DNA of 64,000 nt from Megascapheus bottae (lineage: Eukaryota > Chordata > Mammalia > Rodentia > Geomyidae), in the NCBI GenBank assembly GCA_024803745.1, contig JANJXV010000129.1, forward strand, positions 1,364,001 to 1,428,000, in the 5' to 3' direction. Positions 11,370-23,075 of the stretch are shown piece after piece. The stretch's first letter is position 1; every line of letters starts with the position of its first letter. Position numbers and translations under genes: made by a program. Below the pieces are notes generated by a model. That model searched no databases and was not told the origin of the DNA. It saw nothing but the letters and a program-made list of their open reading frames with translations.

Positions 11370-11515
11370 TTTTTTCCCTTTTTTTGTGGGGTAGTGGGGA
11401 AAGTCATGGGGCTTGGACCTTGGGCCGTGAGCTCTTTAGTTTAAGGCTATTGTCCTACCCTGAGTATTGCCCCTCAGTTGTTCTGCTCACAGCTCCTTAC
11501 CCCTCTTCCCATTAT
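11370..11515 (-). repeat. Degraded SINE fragment
   Basis: It retains 'ggggcttggaccttgggcc..gagctctttagtttaaggct', the reverse complement of a SINE 3' half. Partial and old. Confidence 0.5.
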
Positions 11516-11603
11516 ATACAGAACAAAGGTCATCCTCAGTCTTTTTGAAAAAGTAAAACATACAGTAAATTTGTAGTATAAAACAGCAAGAAATAAATTT
11601 CTT

Positions 11604-11860
11604 GCCAGGTGCAGTGAATTCTACCTGTAATCCTAGCTACTCAGATATCAGGCTGATATCTAAAGATTTGGTTCAAAGCCAGCCTGGGCATTAGAAAGTC
11701 TATGAGACTCTCATCGACAGTTAACCACTAGAATATGGGAAATGGCACTGTGGCTTCATAGGTAGGGTGATAGCCTTGAGTTGAAGAGCTCAGGAACAGT
11801 GCCCAGGCCCAGAGTTCAAGCCTTACAAATCCCCAAGCCAAAAAAAAAAAGAAAAAATAG
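11604..11860 (+). repeat. Geo-type SINE
   Basis: Begins 'gccaggtgcagtgaattc', contains 'tgtaatcctagctactcag' and 'ttgaagagctcaggaacagt', and ends in an A-tail. The unit B copy is at 46,655. Confidence 0.85.
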
Positions 11861-12114
11861 TTTCTTCCCCAAGTGATTATTATGCCAGACATAGAACATT
11901 AACATTCTGGGTGTACTTCACAGTATTATTACTTGATACCCTAAGATTTTGCAATATTCTCTCAGTATCAGCATATGTCATCATATAATGTAGTTCCTTT
12001 TCAATGGAATAATTCCATTTATAACCTAAATCTACTCCCCCGACTTATTTCTGTCGATACCACAATTGCTCTCCCATGATATGCCACAAGCCATTAAACA
12101 TTTTATGGTGGGTA

Positions 12115-12300
12115 ATTGGAAAGGAGTCTCATGGAATTTTGTGCCAGACTGGCTTTGAAACCATGGTCCTCAGATATCAGTCTCCTGAGTAGCTAGGATG
12201 ACAGGCGTGAGCCACCAACACGTGGCTTGCCTTTTTATTTTTTTGTGGGTCTTGGGACCTGAAGTCTGGGCCTAGGCACCATCCCTAAGCTTTTCAGGTC
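12115..12300 (-). repeat. Two SINE fragments
   Basis: 12,115-12,230 is a reverse Geo-type 5' part (ctcctgagtagctaggatga). 12,236-12,300 is a reverse 3' part. They lie directly upstream of the KRAB-A exon. Confidence 0.65.
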
Positions 12301-12398
12301 AATATTTCATGTAAGTCTAAAGATTTAAGTAAAGGAATACAATTCCAACAAAAAAAGAATAAAATTCCAGACATGGTGTGTTTATAACTCAGTGCTAA

Positions 12399-12638
<240 letters not shown>

Positions 12639-12886
12639 TAAATGAAAGATTCCAGGCCCTGAGAAGTATCATTACTTTCTAAAGAAAACCTAAGGTAATT
12701 TTGTACTCATTCTTCAGGATACCTTCAGGATACTTTGACAACAGTTCTAAATTATGTTTCCTCTAATGGAGACGACATTCCAAACTTACACAGTAATTGT
12801 AAGTGGATAAACCATCCAGAATAGAATATATATCATTATTGGAAATAGGATCTACAAATCACTAAACAGTGAGTTTATAATGGAAA

Positions 12887-13090
12887 CCTGGCACTAGGTG
12901 CAATGTTTCATGCCTGTAATCTTAAAATATTCAGGAGGAAGAAATCTAAGAATTCTAATTTGAAGCCAGCAATGGCATAAAAATTGCCATGAAACTCTAT
13001 AACTCCAAGTAACCCCTCAAAAATGTTAGTGGAGTGTCAAGAGTTTGACTTTGTGGTTGAGTGCTTGCCTAGCATGCATGAAGACCTATG
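12887..13090 (+). repeat. SINE fragments
   Basis: A degraded Geo-type 5' part (ggtgcaatgtttcatgcctg) is followed by an ID-like fragment (ttgagtgcttgcctagcatg). They lie in KRAB intron 1; the unit B copy starts at about 47,940. Confidence 0.6.
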
Positions 13091-13315
13091 CATGTAAGTG
13101 GAGCTGGGACTCAAACTGGTATTTTTCTAGCCTTGAGCAAGACAGCTAAGTTTATGCCATACAAAATGAATCCAGAGCTGGGGAAAAGTCAACCATGGAG
13201 CCAGTGAGAAATGAGAGAAAAGATTTAATAGATAACTTGTGAGTAGGATGTCTGCGAACTTAAAGCAATGATGACACAGCATAAGCAATAATTCTCTACT
13301 GTTTCTAATTTACAG

Positions 13316-13405
13316 GGCCCTGTGTTCCCAAACCTGTATTAATTGACAAGCTAGAGCACTGTGCAGAACTCTGGATAGGAAATTCCTCTGACAAGAATAT
13401 CACAG
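13316..13405 (+). CDS. KRAB-ZNF second exon (KRAB-B/C-like)
   Basis: A 90-bp exon between 'ctaatttacag' and 'gtgagt'. Read in the phase set by the KRAB-A exon it gives PCVPKPVLIDKLEHCAELW, matching the 'pdlI.kLEqg.epW' pattern that follows KRAB-A in many KRAB-ZNF genes, and it is fully open. It continues in phase 1 into the terminal exon. In unit B (48,362-48,451) one base differs, P to H at its second residue. Confidence 0.85.
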
Positions 13406-13554
13406 GTGAGTTAATGCATCTTCATATTGATGTTGGAGCCTGAGCCCCATTGGTAAGTTCATGTTGTGATGTACTGAGCAATAATATTCTTAGTTACCCT
13501 AAATCCTGTGTGGAACCTATGGAATTCTTTGTGAATGAATCAAGAATCATTTTC

Positions 13555-13735
13555 TTTTCCCAATCCTATGCTTGGTCTCAGGGCCTGAGCATGGTCCTTG
13601 GGTTTTCTCAAGGCTAGCTCTCTACTTCTTGAGTCATAGCACCACTTCTGGCTTTTTCTTTGAATGTAGTACCAAGGAACTGAACCAGGTCTTTGTGCAT
13701 GCTAGCCCAAACCCCCGGCACCAAGAATCATAGGG
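13555..13735 (-). repeat. ID-like SINE
   Basis: Reverse-complement ID-like element (cttgagtcatagcaccactt). The unit B copy is at 48,600. Confidence 0.75.
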
Positions 13736-13824
13736 TGATATGATGAATTCTATGTGGCAGTAGAGTTAAAGTTAGATTTCTCTGTAGAAATCACTGTGAA
13801 ACAAAATAAAATGAGAAAGCCATG

Positions 13825-14045
13825 AGCCCGTGGCTCATGCCTGTAATCCTAGCTACTTAGGAGGCTGAGATCTGAGGATCAAGGTTCAAAGACTGACTTA
13901 TCACAAAAACACCTTAGACTCTTCTCTCCAATGAACCAATAGAAAATGAGAAGTGGGGTTGAGTCTAAAGACATAGGGCAGTAGCCTTGAGCTGAAGAGC
14001 TCAGGAAGAACAGCCAGGTCTAGAATTCAAGTCCCATGACCACAA
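13825..14045 (+). repeat. Geo-type SINE with microsatellite tail
   Basis: Begins 'ccatgagcccgtggctcatg' and contains 'tgtaatcctagctacttagg'. Its A-rich tail has expanded into the GAAA array that follows. Confidence 0.88.
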
Positions 14046-14048
14046 AAC

Positions 14049-14124
<76 letters not shown>

Positions 14125-14149
14125 GGGAAGAAAGAGGGAAGGAAGGAAA

Positions 14150-14195
<46 letters not shown>

Positions 14196-14196
14196 A
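14046..14196 (+). repeat. (GAAA)n microsatellite
   Basis: About 150 bp of GAAA units with a central GGAA/GAGGG-rich interruption. The unit B allele is at 49,095-49,256. Confidence 0.95.
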
Positions 14197-14334
14197 ATAT
14201 CATTCTTTCATTTCTTTAAAACTAAGACTATAAATGATTGAGCAAACAAGGAATATGTCAGGGCATTATTCTCTGATAAGGATAATATCTTTTTGCTGGT
14301 AGGAAGAGACTGGTATTCAAAACCAGACGTTTCC

Positions 14335-14520
14335 ACCAGAAATTGAGCCTAGTGGTAGAGTGCTTGCCTAGCATGCACAAAGACACAGGTTTTATTCCTT
14401 ATTACAACATACATAGAAAAAGCCAGAAGTAATGAATTCATTGGTAGGGTTCTAGGCTTGAGAAAACCCAAGGACAGTGGTTAGGTCCTAAGTTCAAACC
14501 CAGGAATGGAAGGAAAAAAA
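14335..14520 (+). repeat. ID-like SINE
   Basis: 'gcctagtggtagagtgcttg' opens the element, and 'aggacagtgg' and an A-tail close it. The unit B copy is at 49,393. Confidence 0.82.
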
Positions 14521-14859
14521 ACAACAAAGTTTCAATCAACATAAGAAAATTAACTAGACAATGAGCTGGGGATTTTCTGGTCTTCCATGGTTCTGAGGGA
14601 CAGGAGTGTTAGAAAAGGAATTTTTATAAGACTTCAAATGGAAAGAAATAAATTTCAAAATTCCCACAAATACCTAAATTGAGACTTTAGTGAGAAGTTG
14701 TAACTGAAGGGATATAGGTGTAAGACCTTACTCTCAAGAATCGTTCTTGCTTGGATCAAAGGCAAACAGACATATAAACCAAACTTGTGGCCGCTGAATC
14801 TAGAAAAAATTCGTGTTCCTCACTTAATGGTTAATAAGCAAACAGCATTGAAACTGGGT

Positions 14860-15035
14860 AAGGTAATCCTATCTGGTACTCAGGACGTGAGACTCTTATC
14901 AGTAGTTAACTCTAGAAAAGAGGAAGTGGGGCTGTAGCTCAAGGATAGGGGTTATAGTCTTCTGCTGAAGTGTTCAGGGACAGGGCCGAGGCCTATGAAC
15001 TACAAAAAAAAAGAAAAGAAAAGAAAAGAAAGTTT
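14860..15035 (+). repeat. Geo-type SINE fragment
   Basis: Partial element with 'tctggtactcaggacgtgag', 'ggctgtagctcaagga' and an AAAAG-rich tail. The unit B copy is at 49,915. Confidence 0.65.
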
Positions 15036-15444
15036 TAAAAAAGATGCAAAACAGCACAATATTTAGAGTATTTCTCAAAAATAAAAGAAAGGCAGCTATT
15101 CCTCAATGTATAAACAAAACAGTATTTGAAAAAAAACAGCTGCAGGTATGCTATAGATAGTACTCAGCTTAAAACTGTAGCAATACATAGATGGGTAATT
15201 TCAATAAATATTTCCTGTGATATAAAAAGAGAACTAAAACACAGAAAAACATTATTGGTCATTGTAAAATATCATTTTCTTAATAGGATAGGGAAAAAAG
15301 CCTATTTTTCTCACAAATCAATTTCCACTTTTATATTTTAAAATATCTAACACTTAGGATGGGAAAGTAAAGTCATTATCTTTACAGTAAGGAATATTTG
15401 TATCTCATGTATGTTTGTGTCTTTTTTTCTATGACTCATTTTAG

Positions 15445-15857
15445 ATGTCCAGGTAATGGAAAATGTGTTCAAGACATGCCAGGAAAGTCCACATGAATGT
15501 CTTTGTGAAGTAGCAGTTGCAAGTAGTATCGAAGTGGAGGAAAACGTGAGATTTGCAACAACTTTAAATTTGAGCTCTACACATAATCCAGAGCTGATTA
15601 GTAATAACGGTAACAACTTAGGGGTGAGGACTGAGGAGTTCATAAAGTGTCAGAACATGCTTCTGTCTCCTAAGCCTGATGAGATGCATACTGCATATAG
15701 ATCTCGTATGTCTCCTGTTCTTAAAAAATCCATCGGATATTCAGAGCATTTTATTCATGATTGTGACAGTCCAAAAGATCTGCAGTGTCATAATTCTGTT
15801 CTCCCTGCCCAAGAAATTCTTCAGGGAGGGAGGAAAACTGCTAAATGTACTGTGTGA
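15445..15857 (+). pseudogene. KRAB-ZNF terminal exon, spacer part
   Basis: Acceptor 'actcattttag' at 15,444. In phase with the previous exon it reads DVQVMENVFKTCQESPHECL and stays open for 137 codons through VLPAQEILQGGRKTAKCTV to a TGA at 15,855-15,857. This is the linker that joins KRAB to the fingers in such genes. Sense continues in another frame just past the stop (CDEKYC), so the stop arises from a frameshift. Unit B has the same stop, so the lesion predates the 35-kb duplication. Confidence 0.82.
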
Positions 15858-16024
15858 TGAAAAATATTGTACTTAACACCGACCATCACTACACATCCGA
15901 AAATGTACACAGGAGAGACTCCTCATATATGTAGTGAATGTGAGAAATCTTTCAGTAATGAAATACGCCTTACAATACCTCAGAGCAAATATCCTGAGAT
16001 ATGTGATGCGTACGTCACGTGTGA
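15858..16024 (+). pseudogene. Frameshifted first zinc fingers
   Basis: Finger remnants in shifting frames: CDEKYC at about 15,857, then a linker-like MYTGETPHICSECEKSF at about 15,903-15,950. The frame ends at TAA 16,030, where another frame takes over. At least two small indels are needed to explain this. Confidence 0.7.
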
Positions 16025-16921
16025 AAATTAATTTCTGAGAAGTCAGACCTGACGCTCCAACCTCGATCTCCAAGAGAAGACAAACCTTATGAATATGAGG
16101 AACGTAATAAAATTTCTGCCCAGAATTCAGCAATCAGCACACATCAGAGATCTCACACAGAAGAGAAATCTTATGAATGGGATAAATGTGGGAAGACTTT
16201 TAGACTGAAATCATACCTCACTTTGCACCAGAGAAGACACACAGAAGAGAAACCTTATGAATGTAACAAATGTGAAAAGTCTTTCACCCAGAAGATACAC
16301 CTTCGAGTTCATCAAATAACACACACAGGAGAGAAATCTTATAAGTGTAATGAATGTGGAAAGTCTTTCCAAGGGAAGGGAAAACTTCGTGTTCATCAGA
16401 GAATACACACAGGAGTGAAACCTTATGAATGTAACCAATGTGTAAAGTCTTTCAGACAGAAATCTTCCCTCAAATTGCATCAAAGAACACACACAGGAGA
16501 GAAACCTTATGTGTGCAACAAATGTGGAAAGACCTTCAAGTGGAAGTCATATCTTGATGGGCATAATAGAACACACACAGGAGAGAAAACTTATGCATGT
16601 AGTGAATGCGGAAAGTCTTTCAAATGGAAGGTAAAACTCCATGTTCATCAGAGAATATACTCAGGAGAAACACCTAATGAGTGTAACATATGTGAAAAGT
16701 CCTTCACACAGAAGCCAAACCTCAACATGCATAAGACAATTCAAACAGGAGAAAAACCTTATGAAGGTAACCGATGTGGAATGTCTTTCAAATGGAAGTC
16801 TTCCCTCAAATTGCATCAGAGAACACACACAGGAGAGAAACTGTACGAGTGCATCAAATGTGGTAAGACCTTCAGATGGAAGTCACATTACAGGAGGCAT
16901 AACAGAATACACACATATTAG
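16025..16921 (+). pseudogene. C2H2 zinc-finger array, about ten fingers, unit A
   Basis: 299 codons are open from the codon after a TGA at 16,022 to a TAG at 16,919. Fingers are spaced by HTGEKPY-type linkers. Fully C2H2: YECNKCEKSFTQ.., YKCNECGKSFQG.., YECNQCVKSFRQ.., YVCNKCGKTFKW.., and the last, YECIKCGKTFRW... Broken: the first two lack cysteines (YEYEERN, YEWDKC), one ends in Tyr (HQRIY), one in Gln (HKTIQ), and one has Cys to Gly (YEGNRC). Trp occupies the predicted helix -1 position in four fingers. No start codon links it to the KRAB exon. Confidence 0.88.
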
Positions 16922-17660
16922 AAACCTTAGGAATATAACCAAAGTTGAAAGTCTTTCGTGCAGTATTCACCCTTCAGGAAGCGTAAGAGAGTTCACACAT
17001 ATGAGAAGCCTTAGCAATGTAATAAATAGGAAAGACTTTTTAGTCTGTGGAAGAAAACTCAGCTTGTGTCACAGAACCAACACAAGATAAAACCCTTAAT
17101 GAATGTAGCAAATGTTCAGTCTTTTCCCCAGAAGGGACAAGTCAAGATTTATCACTAAACACCCACAGGATAGAATCCTATGAATAAAATGAAAGGGAAA
17201 TTTTTTTGAAGAACTCATAGTTGAGTTTGCATGATACCACACAGACACAGGATAAAAATCGTATGAATATAAGAATATGAAAAATCCATCATGAACGTAT
17301 GACTAAGTATAAAATGCACATAGGAGAGAAAAACCTTATGAATATTACAAATGTGGAAAGTGTTTGACCTGGAAGGCATACTTCTGTGTTCATCACAAAC
17401 CTGATTCCCATAGAAGAAAAGAAAACTAATGAATAGAACAAATGTGCAATGACTTTTAATCAGAAGTCAGTCTTCAGTACATTTCAGAACATAGACAATA
17501 GAGAAATTCTGAGTAATGAAAAACATTTAGCTATATATAGAATCTCTGTATATGGGAGCATTAGGATAAGTCTTCTAAACAAAGTCAACCTTCAGCAAGC
17601 ATTAAGAGCACTCACAGAAGAAATAATAGCATGTAGGAAAACCTTTGTCAGGAACCTCTA
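16922..17660 (+). pseudogene. Decayed zinc-finger tail and 3' part
   Basis: Further finger remnants with many stops: 'gaaacctta', 'gagttcacacatatgagaag', and 'ggagagaaaaaccttatgaa' near 17,326 followed by CGKC-like codons. They show the array was once several fingers longer. It ends at a SINE at 17,660. Confidence 0.7.
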
Positions 17661-17833
17661 AAAGCTGACTGTGTGGCTTAGTGGTAGAGTGCTAACCTAT
17701 CAAGGATGAAGGCCTGGGTTAGATTCCTCAATACCACGTGAAAAGAGCAAGCCAAAAGCAGCACTGTGGTTCAAATGGTAGAGTGCTAACCTTGAGCAAA
17801 AGTAGCTCAGGCCCTGAGTTCAAGCCTAAGGAT

Positions 17834-17836
<3 letters not shown>
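17660..17836 (+). repeat. ID-like SINE
   Basis: 'tgtggcttagtggtagagtg' through 'gagttcaagcctaaggattg', feeding directly into a GA array. Confidence 0.85.
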
Positions 17837-17905
<69 letters not shown>

Positions 17906-18041
17906 GAGAGACAGAGAGAGAGACAGAGAGAGAGACAGAGAGAGAGAGAGACAGAGACAGAGAGAGACAGAGAGAGACAGAGAGAGACAGAGAGAGACAG
18001 AGAGAGACAGAGAGAGACAGAGAGAGACAGAGAGAGACAGA
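17836..18041 (+). repeat. (GA)n / (GAGACA)n microsatellite
   Basis: About 205 bp. It is pure GA at first, then a regular GAGACA-containing higher-order pattern from 17,900. The unit B array at 52,893 has a different internal pattern and length. Confidence 0.95.
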
Positions 18042-18568
18042 TTTCTGGATCTTGGCCATTCTAACTGGAGTGAGGAGGAAAAGGGAAAGAGGAACTGAAA
18101 CTTTCTCTCCTTACAGATGACATGATTCTGTATTTAAAGAACCCTATAGACTCTACTCCGAAGCTGCTTGAGCTGATATAAAACTTTGGTAAGGTAGCAG
18201 GGTATAAAATTAACCCTCAATGTCAACTGCCTTCCTATATGCCAACAAATGAGAGGAATGAGGCAAGAATCAGTATAGCAACTCATTTTGCTATCAAAGA
18301 AATTAAAATACCTAGGAATTAACTTAGAATGTAAAGCATCTTTTTGATGGAACTATAAACTCTGGAGAAGGAAATTAACGCAGAACTGAGGAAATGCAAA
18401 AACCTATGCTCCTGGTTTGGAAGAAGTAATATTGTAAAAATGGCAATCTTGATAGGGACTATCTACAAATTCAGTGCAATATTCATCAATATCCCAATGT
18501 TATTCTTTAAAGAAACAGAAGAGGAAATCCAAAATTTCACTTGGAATAATAAAAGACCCCTTATAGTC
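18042..18568 (+). mobile_element. L1 pieces: short antisense stub plus ORF2 reverse-transcriptase fragment
   Basis: 18,042-18,080 is the end of an antisense L1 piece whose other 380 bp survive only in unit B. From 18,117 a sense ORF2 fragment starts at the catalytic motif (gatgacatgattctgtattt) and runs to 18,568 with many indels. It is clearly older than L1 no. 1. Confidence 0.85.
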
Positions 18569-18950
18569 TGTCTTCTGGCATGATACATAATGTTTAATCT
18601 CACCTTCTCCACCAAAATCTCACCTTTCTCATTGAGACATAGGTGGCCCTGTTTACTAGCAGCAAAGGCTCAAACTCGCAGTTTCAGGTGTCACCACTGC
18701 CTCTGTTACTGGGTAGATCCAACTCTGTCATCGATTCTGAGGTCTGCTCTGGGAGTCTTGGTCACAAGTTGTTCTGTGGCATCTGCTGCCAGCCTGTGCC
18801 TATTTGCTTCCTTTTCCTCCAACAGCCTACAACAGGGAATGAAGTTCAGGCGCTGATGCTCTCCTTCATATGCAGGGCAGGATGAGCCCAACCCTCCCTC
18901 ATCTTCCTCTTCCAATTTTTGGGAAAAATGTGCTGGCAGAAGTCCTCAGG
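18569..18950. other. Unclassified low-copy stretch
   Basis: Balanced base composition. Short open frames exist in several phases but none is convincing. It is duplicated at 53,966-54,345. Confidence 0.4.
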
Positions 18951-19175
18951 TGTGGCGCATGGCTGATCCACGCTTTTAATACAGGCTGGTCACGAGGCTG
19001 AGATCTGAGTATGGAAGTTCCAAGTCACCTAGAACAGGAAAGTCTGATAGATTCTTACTACCAAAAATAAAAACAGCTGGGAATGGAATTTGGGCTCAAG
19101 TGGTAAAGGGCTAGTCTTGAGTACAAATGCTTAGTGCCCAGGCCCTGAGGTCAGGCTCCAGCACTGCCAACAACC
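18950..19175 (+). repeat. Geo-type SINE
   Basis: 'ggtgtggcgcatggctgatc..ggctggtcacgaggctgagatctgag', then 'gggctcaagtggtaaagg'. The unit B copy is at 54,340. Confidence 0.75.
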
Positions 19176-20090
19176 TCACTTTAGTGAGATTTTAGCTTTA
19201 TCCATGTAGGCACATCTCACTGGAATCTTTGCTGGTAGAGATAGTCTTCATAATTTTGACTCAAGGTAAAGGTCCTCCTGGGGTAGTACACAAAAGGTGT
19301 CATGGAGAGAGGAGCCCCACTTGCTCCAGGTTTGAAGATGGCATAGGTCAAGCCAGCATGGAGTTGGCACATCAGTCTTTTTCCTAGCACCACCTACCAG
19401 TGAATGTCAAATGACAGTGATTGTTGTGGGATTGTGTGATTGAAGTGCCCCATTAAGGGCAGTGTAAGCACATCCAAACTTGGATACCAGGAATGCTGAA
19501 ATCTCAAAGCTAAGATTTCTGTTGGCTACAGAAATGCTGGTGTGTCTGTGATTCACTAAAAGTTCAGGTGCAAAGATTCTGAAGCTTGATGCCATGTGTT
19601 TATTCCATTTAGTAAAATTATTTTAATGCACTGTGTAAGTTAAAACATTTGATAAGAGTGAGGGGTAGTGAAAACATTGTCCTTGAATTCAGGTGTCTGG
19701 CAGGGTAATGGGGGGGTGTTGGTGGCTGGGACTATGAAGCTGGAGCTGCTATCAAACCATGGATCATGTTCCTCTTTGTCTGGGAGAAATGACTCCAAAG
19801 ATGAAATTTGAATGGTGAGGAAAAGATGATGATGTACTCAGGAAATTTCTCCAAAACAAATGCTCATGTGGAAGTGGGATGGGGGCTGGGCATGTCTGAG
19901 GCAGAGCTTAAGGGGGCTTCTCATGGCGTTGAGAACATTCCTTGCGACTTCAGGCATGCAGCAGGGTGTTTTAGATGACCATTGTGAGATGGATGGAATA
20001 AGACTGGAGACAAGATGAATGCTGGGATCCTGCAATGCTCTTGCATGAGTGGCTGGTGGCTCACCTGAAAGAACTAATTATGTCTAAAAA
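19176..20090. other. Unclassified low-copy stretch
   Basis: About 900 bp with no recognised repeat, no long ORF and no coding signature. It is duplicated at 54,580-55,495 with short indels. Confidence 0.4.
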
Positions 20091-20094
20091 AGAA

Positions 20095-20340
20095 ATCAGG
20101 AATTTGTTTTGATTAGATAATACCTGTAATCCGAGGCATATTCAGGATCCTGATCTTAGTATTGTGGTTTAAAACCAACCCAGCAAAGGGAAAAATGCAT
20201 GAGACTCATACTCCCAGTTTAGAGCAAGAAGAAAGATTGAAGTAGAGCTGTGGCTCAAGAGCTAGAGCAAAGAAAAGCTAAGAAAAAGCTCCAGGTTTTG
20301 AGTTCAAGGCCAGGAATGTAAGAAGGAAGGTAAAAAAAGG
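20095..20340 (+). repeat. Degraded Geo-type SINE
   Basis: 'tacctgtaatccgaggcata' and 'gctgtggctcaagagctaga'. Unit A lacks about 13 bases ('gtgctaccttgag' type) present at 55,650. Confidence 0.6.
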
Positions 20341-21545
20341 GAAGTATGTGAGGAAGGGGAATATATAAATGAAAGAGAGAAGTAACTAGAAATTTAAAAC
20401 TAGAGAATATTTAAAAGTCATCAGTCCTTCTAAGAAAAGTGTTGGAGTATGGGTTCTATATGTGGTGAACTGGAAGCCCAGCAGTGACTTGTTAACCAAA
20501 GAGTCACCATGATGAGCAAAGGATAGAAATCTGCATGAGCCTCTTAGCGGATGGAGTCACAGAAGAGAACATCAGCTCCCATCCCATAGTTAGAAGTATA
20601 TAGAGATGGGGAAGTTGGCATCACCTTGATGTCATTGTGTCCATGGAGACTGGAAGCCATGGCTCTGTGAAAGCACAATGTTCTGGTTACTGAGCTGGGA
20701 GGCTGAGGAGAGCCAAGTCCTGGCCATGAATAAATCAGGGTGGCAGCAGAGCAACTCTGCTGCAGTGTGTGCCTGCTTGGTTGTTCTTATTCTGTGGTGG
20801 ATCAGGCCGGAGCGGGTGATAGTAACTGTTTTGTGGTCACAAGCCCTTCACCAAGAGCTTCGTCTGGGATCCTCATAAGCTACAGGGTGGCTGGTGGTGG
20901 GATGTGTGTGGGGTGGAAGTGACAGAGGGATGGATGCATGGCAAGGTGGGTGAAGAGATGAGAGGAATGATGAGAGCCCAGTTCATTGGTTTCCAAGGTT
21001 AATGGGTGGGAGGTAGAGAGGCATGATGGAGGACTGATGGAGGCAGGGGAAGGTGGTGTCAGAGTGAGGCCATCTGTAGTGCCAGCCTGGCCATCATCTG
21101 AAGCCCATAGGCAGCTTCCTGATCCTTCACTTAGTCCTGCTCCTTGTGGAAGGAATGTCACGTGTACCCAGAGCTAGGGGTGGGGCAATGTTAGTAGCAC
21201 CTGGAAAACCATTGGCCTCTACCTGGGTGAGGGGTGGTTATGGCTCCCATGCTGGGTGGCCTGATAGCTATGGAACAGATCTCTCCTTAGCTACCACAGT
21301 CAGTGGCTGCTCTCCATCTAGGGTTAGGGCACCTGCTCAGCCATCAGGACACCCCATGCCAGGACAGAGGCCTACAATTCAGATGGCAGCACAGGGGTGA
21401 AGATGATCTCACCGTAGCCCTAGTTACATGGCTGCCCCAGCATAGAGGACAGGAAGAGCTGGGGGAAGATGTTCTCTGTGTTTTTCCACAGCCTATCCCA
21501 GCCTCTTCTTGTGTCTGATTAGACCAAGAGAGTACCAGGTTCTCT
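20341..21545. other. Unclassified low-copy stretch
   Basis: Relatively GC-rich in its second half (20,900-21,500). Several 60-90-codon frames exist on both strands, but none matches a family I know and none is clearly favoured. It may hold decayed exons. It is duplicated at 55,745-56,950. Confidence 0.4.
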
Positions 21546-21554
21546 CTCATAGTC

Positions 21555-21695
21555 CTGGTTCTTTTTCTTTTACAGTCATGAGGCTTGAACTCAGGTCCTG
21601 GGTACTGTCCCTGAGCTCTTTTGCTCAAGGTTGATGCTCTACCATTTGAACCATAGTGCCATTTCCAGCTTTTCCTTTTCATGTGGATCTCTGAT
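21555..21695 (-). repeat. SINE fragment
   Basis: Reverse-complement 3' half: 'aggcttgaactcaggtcctg', 'gaaccatagtgccatttcca'. The unit B copy is at 56,965. Confidence 0.7.
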
Positions 21696-22875
21696 ATGTC
21701 CAGTACTGTGCCTGCAGGGAGGCACTCACCCCACAGACAGAGCAACCTCTGCCGTGACTGTGACTGCCCACAACCCTCACACCCACTCCTTGCACACCCC
21801 TCGACTCCAGTTTTAGCTCCTCTTGGACTGGGTGTCCAGCCTACCCCTTCCTACACTCACAAAGGGTCTACAATTGTCTTCCCAGGGTCCTTTCTTCTGC
21901 CAGCCAGAGTACAGACTGTGCACATCTTGACGATCACAGAGCTCAAAGCCAAAGGCTGAGATGCAGAAGGGTTTGACCCAGTAGCTGCACAGGGCCCATG
22001 GATCATCCTGTGCATCCCCCAGCCTGTGACTTCCACCACCCCCTTCGCAGTTAACTGGAAATGAGAGTTTCATGGACTTTCCTTTCTGGACTGGCTTCAA
22101 ACAGAAGCTATGCACAGTTTTCAAACCATACCCTACTGAAGAAGGGAAGCTTGATCTGGTGCTTAACTGGGTTGCACTTTGGCTCCGTTTGCTATGCCTC
22201 ACGGGAGGGGGCTCATCATTTGTAGACTAAGATCTCATGACCTTCAAAGCCAAATGCTACCTGAAAGTTCAGGGTCCCAGCCTATGTGTTGGGCCGGGGT
22301 GAATACATTCTCTGTTATGCTGGGTCATCAACCCATGTTTTAAGCTGGAAGTAGGCAGTGCCACATTTGATAAGAACATCTGCCAGAGATTGTCACCTCA
22401 TGAAAGCAGATTTTAAATTTGTATTCCATTTCCTGTGGTGGAGAAATCCCCTCCAACTTAGACAGGCTCACATCCACCTGCAGGTCACACTCCTAATGCA
22501 CCCTTGAGTGTCCTCATGGTATTGGGATCTAAGTTTGTAGGGAATGCTGCTTTAGTCCATGAATTAGCTGGACAAGTGATGACAAACGTGTTGTGGATTA
22601 ATATGAGAACAATTTAAGAAGCCCTGGAGGAGCATCAACCTGACCCTCTGTGGTGCTATAAATCTGATAGGATGTTCCAGACTGAGAAACAATCACATGG
22701 CTTTGTGTTTGGCATCCAGACAAGTGAGTGCATGTCTTAGCTGTCAGCCAATACAGAGGAGGACATGAATAAGTGGGTGGAAAGCATCTGTCAGACCCCT
22801 GTCTGGGGGCAGGTGGAGAGAACATAGGAAGGTAGATACCATGGCTGTGGTGGGGCCAAAAAAAAGGGTAAAAGA
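21696..22875. other. Unclassified low-copy stretch with a deletion
   Basis: No recognised gene or repeat. At 22,047-22,050 unit A lacks 582 bp that unit B has at 57,455-58,036. The flanks are collinear on both sides. Confidence 0.5.
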
Positions 22876-22879
22876 GGCA

Positions 22880-23075
22880 AAGGAACCAGGTACTGGTAGC
22901 TCAAGACTGTCATCCTAGCTACTCAGGAGTTTGAGATCTGAGGATCACAATTCAAAGCCAGCCCAGGACAGAAACTCCATGAGACTCTTATCTGCAATAA
23001 ACTACTGAATGCAAGAAGATCAAGCTCAGTGACAGCATCCAGGCCTAGCGTTCAAAACCCAGGACTGGAAGAAAA
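22880..23075 (+). repeat. Geo-type SINE
   Basis: 'ccaggtactggtagctcaag', 'ctagctactcaggagtttga' and an A-rich end. The unit B copy is at 58,868. Confidence 0.8.

Noticed and set aside
14036..14233. Lys/Glu-rich ORF
   Set aside because: It is a translation of the GAAA microsatellite.
17738..18120. Arg/Glu- and Ser/Leu-rich frames over the GA arrays
   Set aside because: They are translations of a microsatellite, open only because GA and GAGACA repeats lack stops.
20880..22202. Several 60-130-codon frames on both strands in GC-rich sequence
   Set aside because: No splice structure, family motif or preferred strand is visible. The frames differ between units through frame-changing indels.
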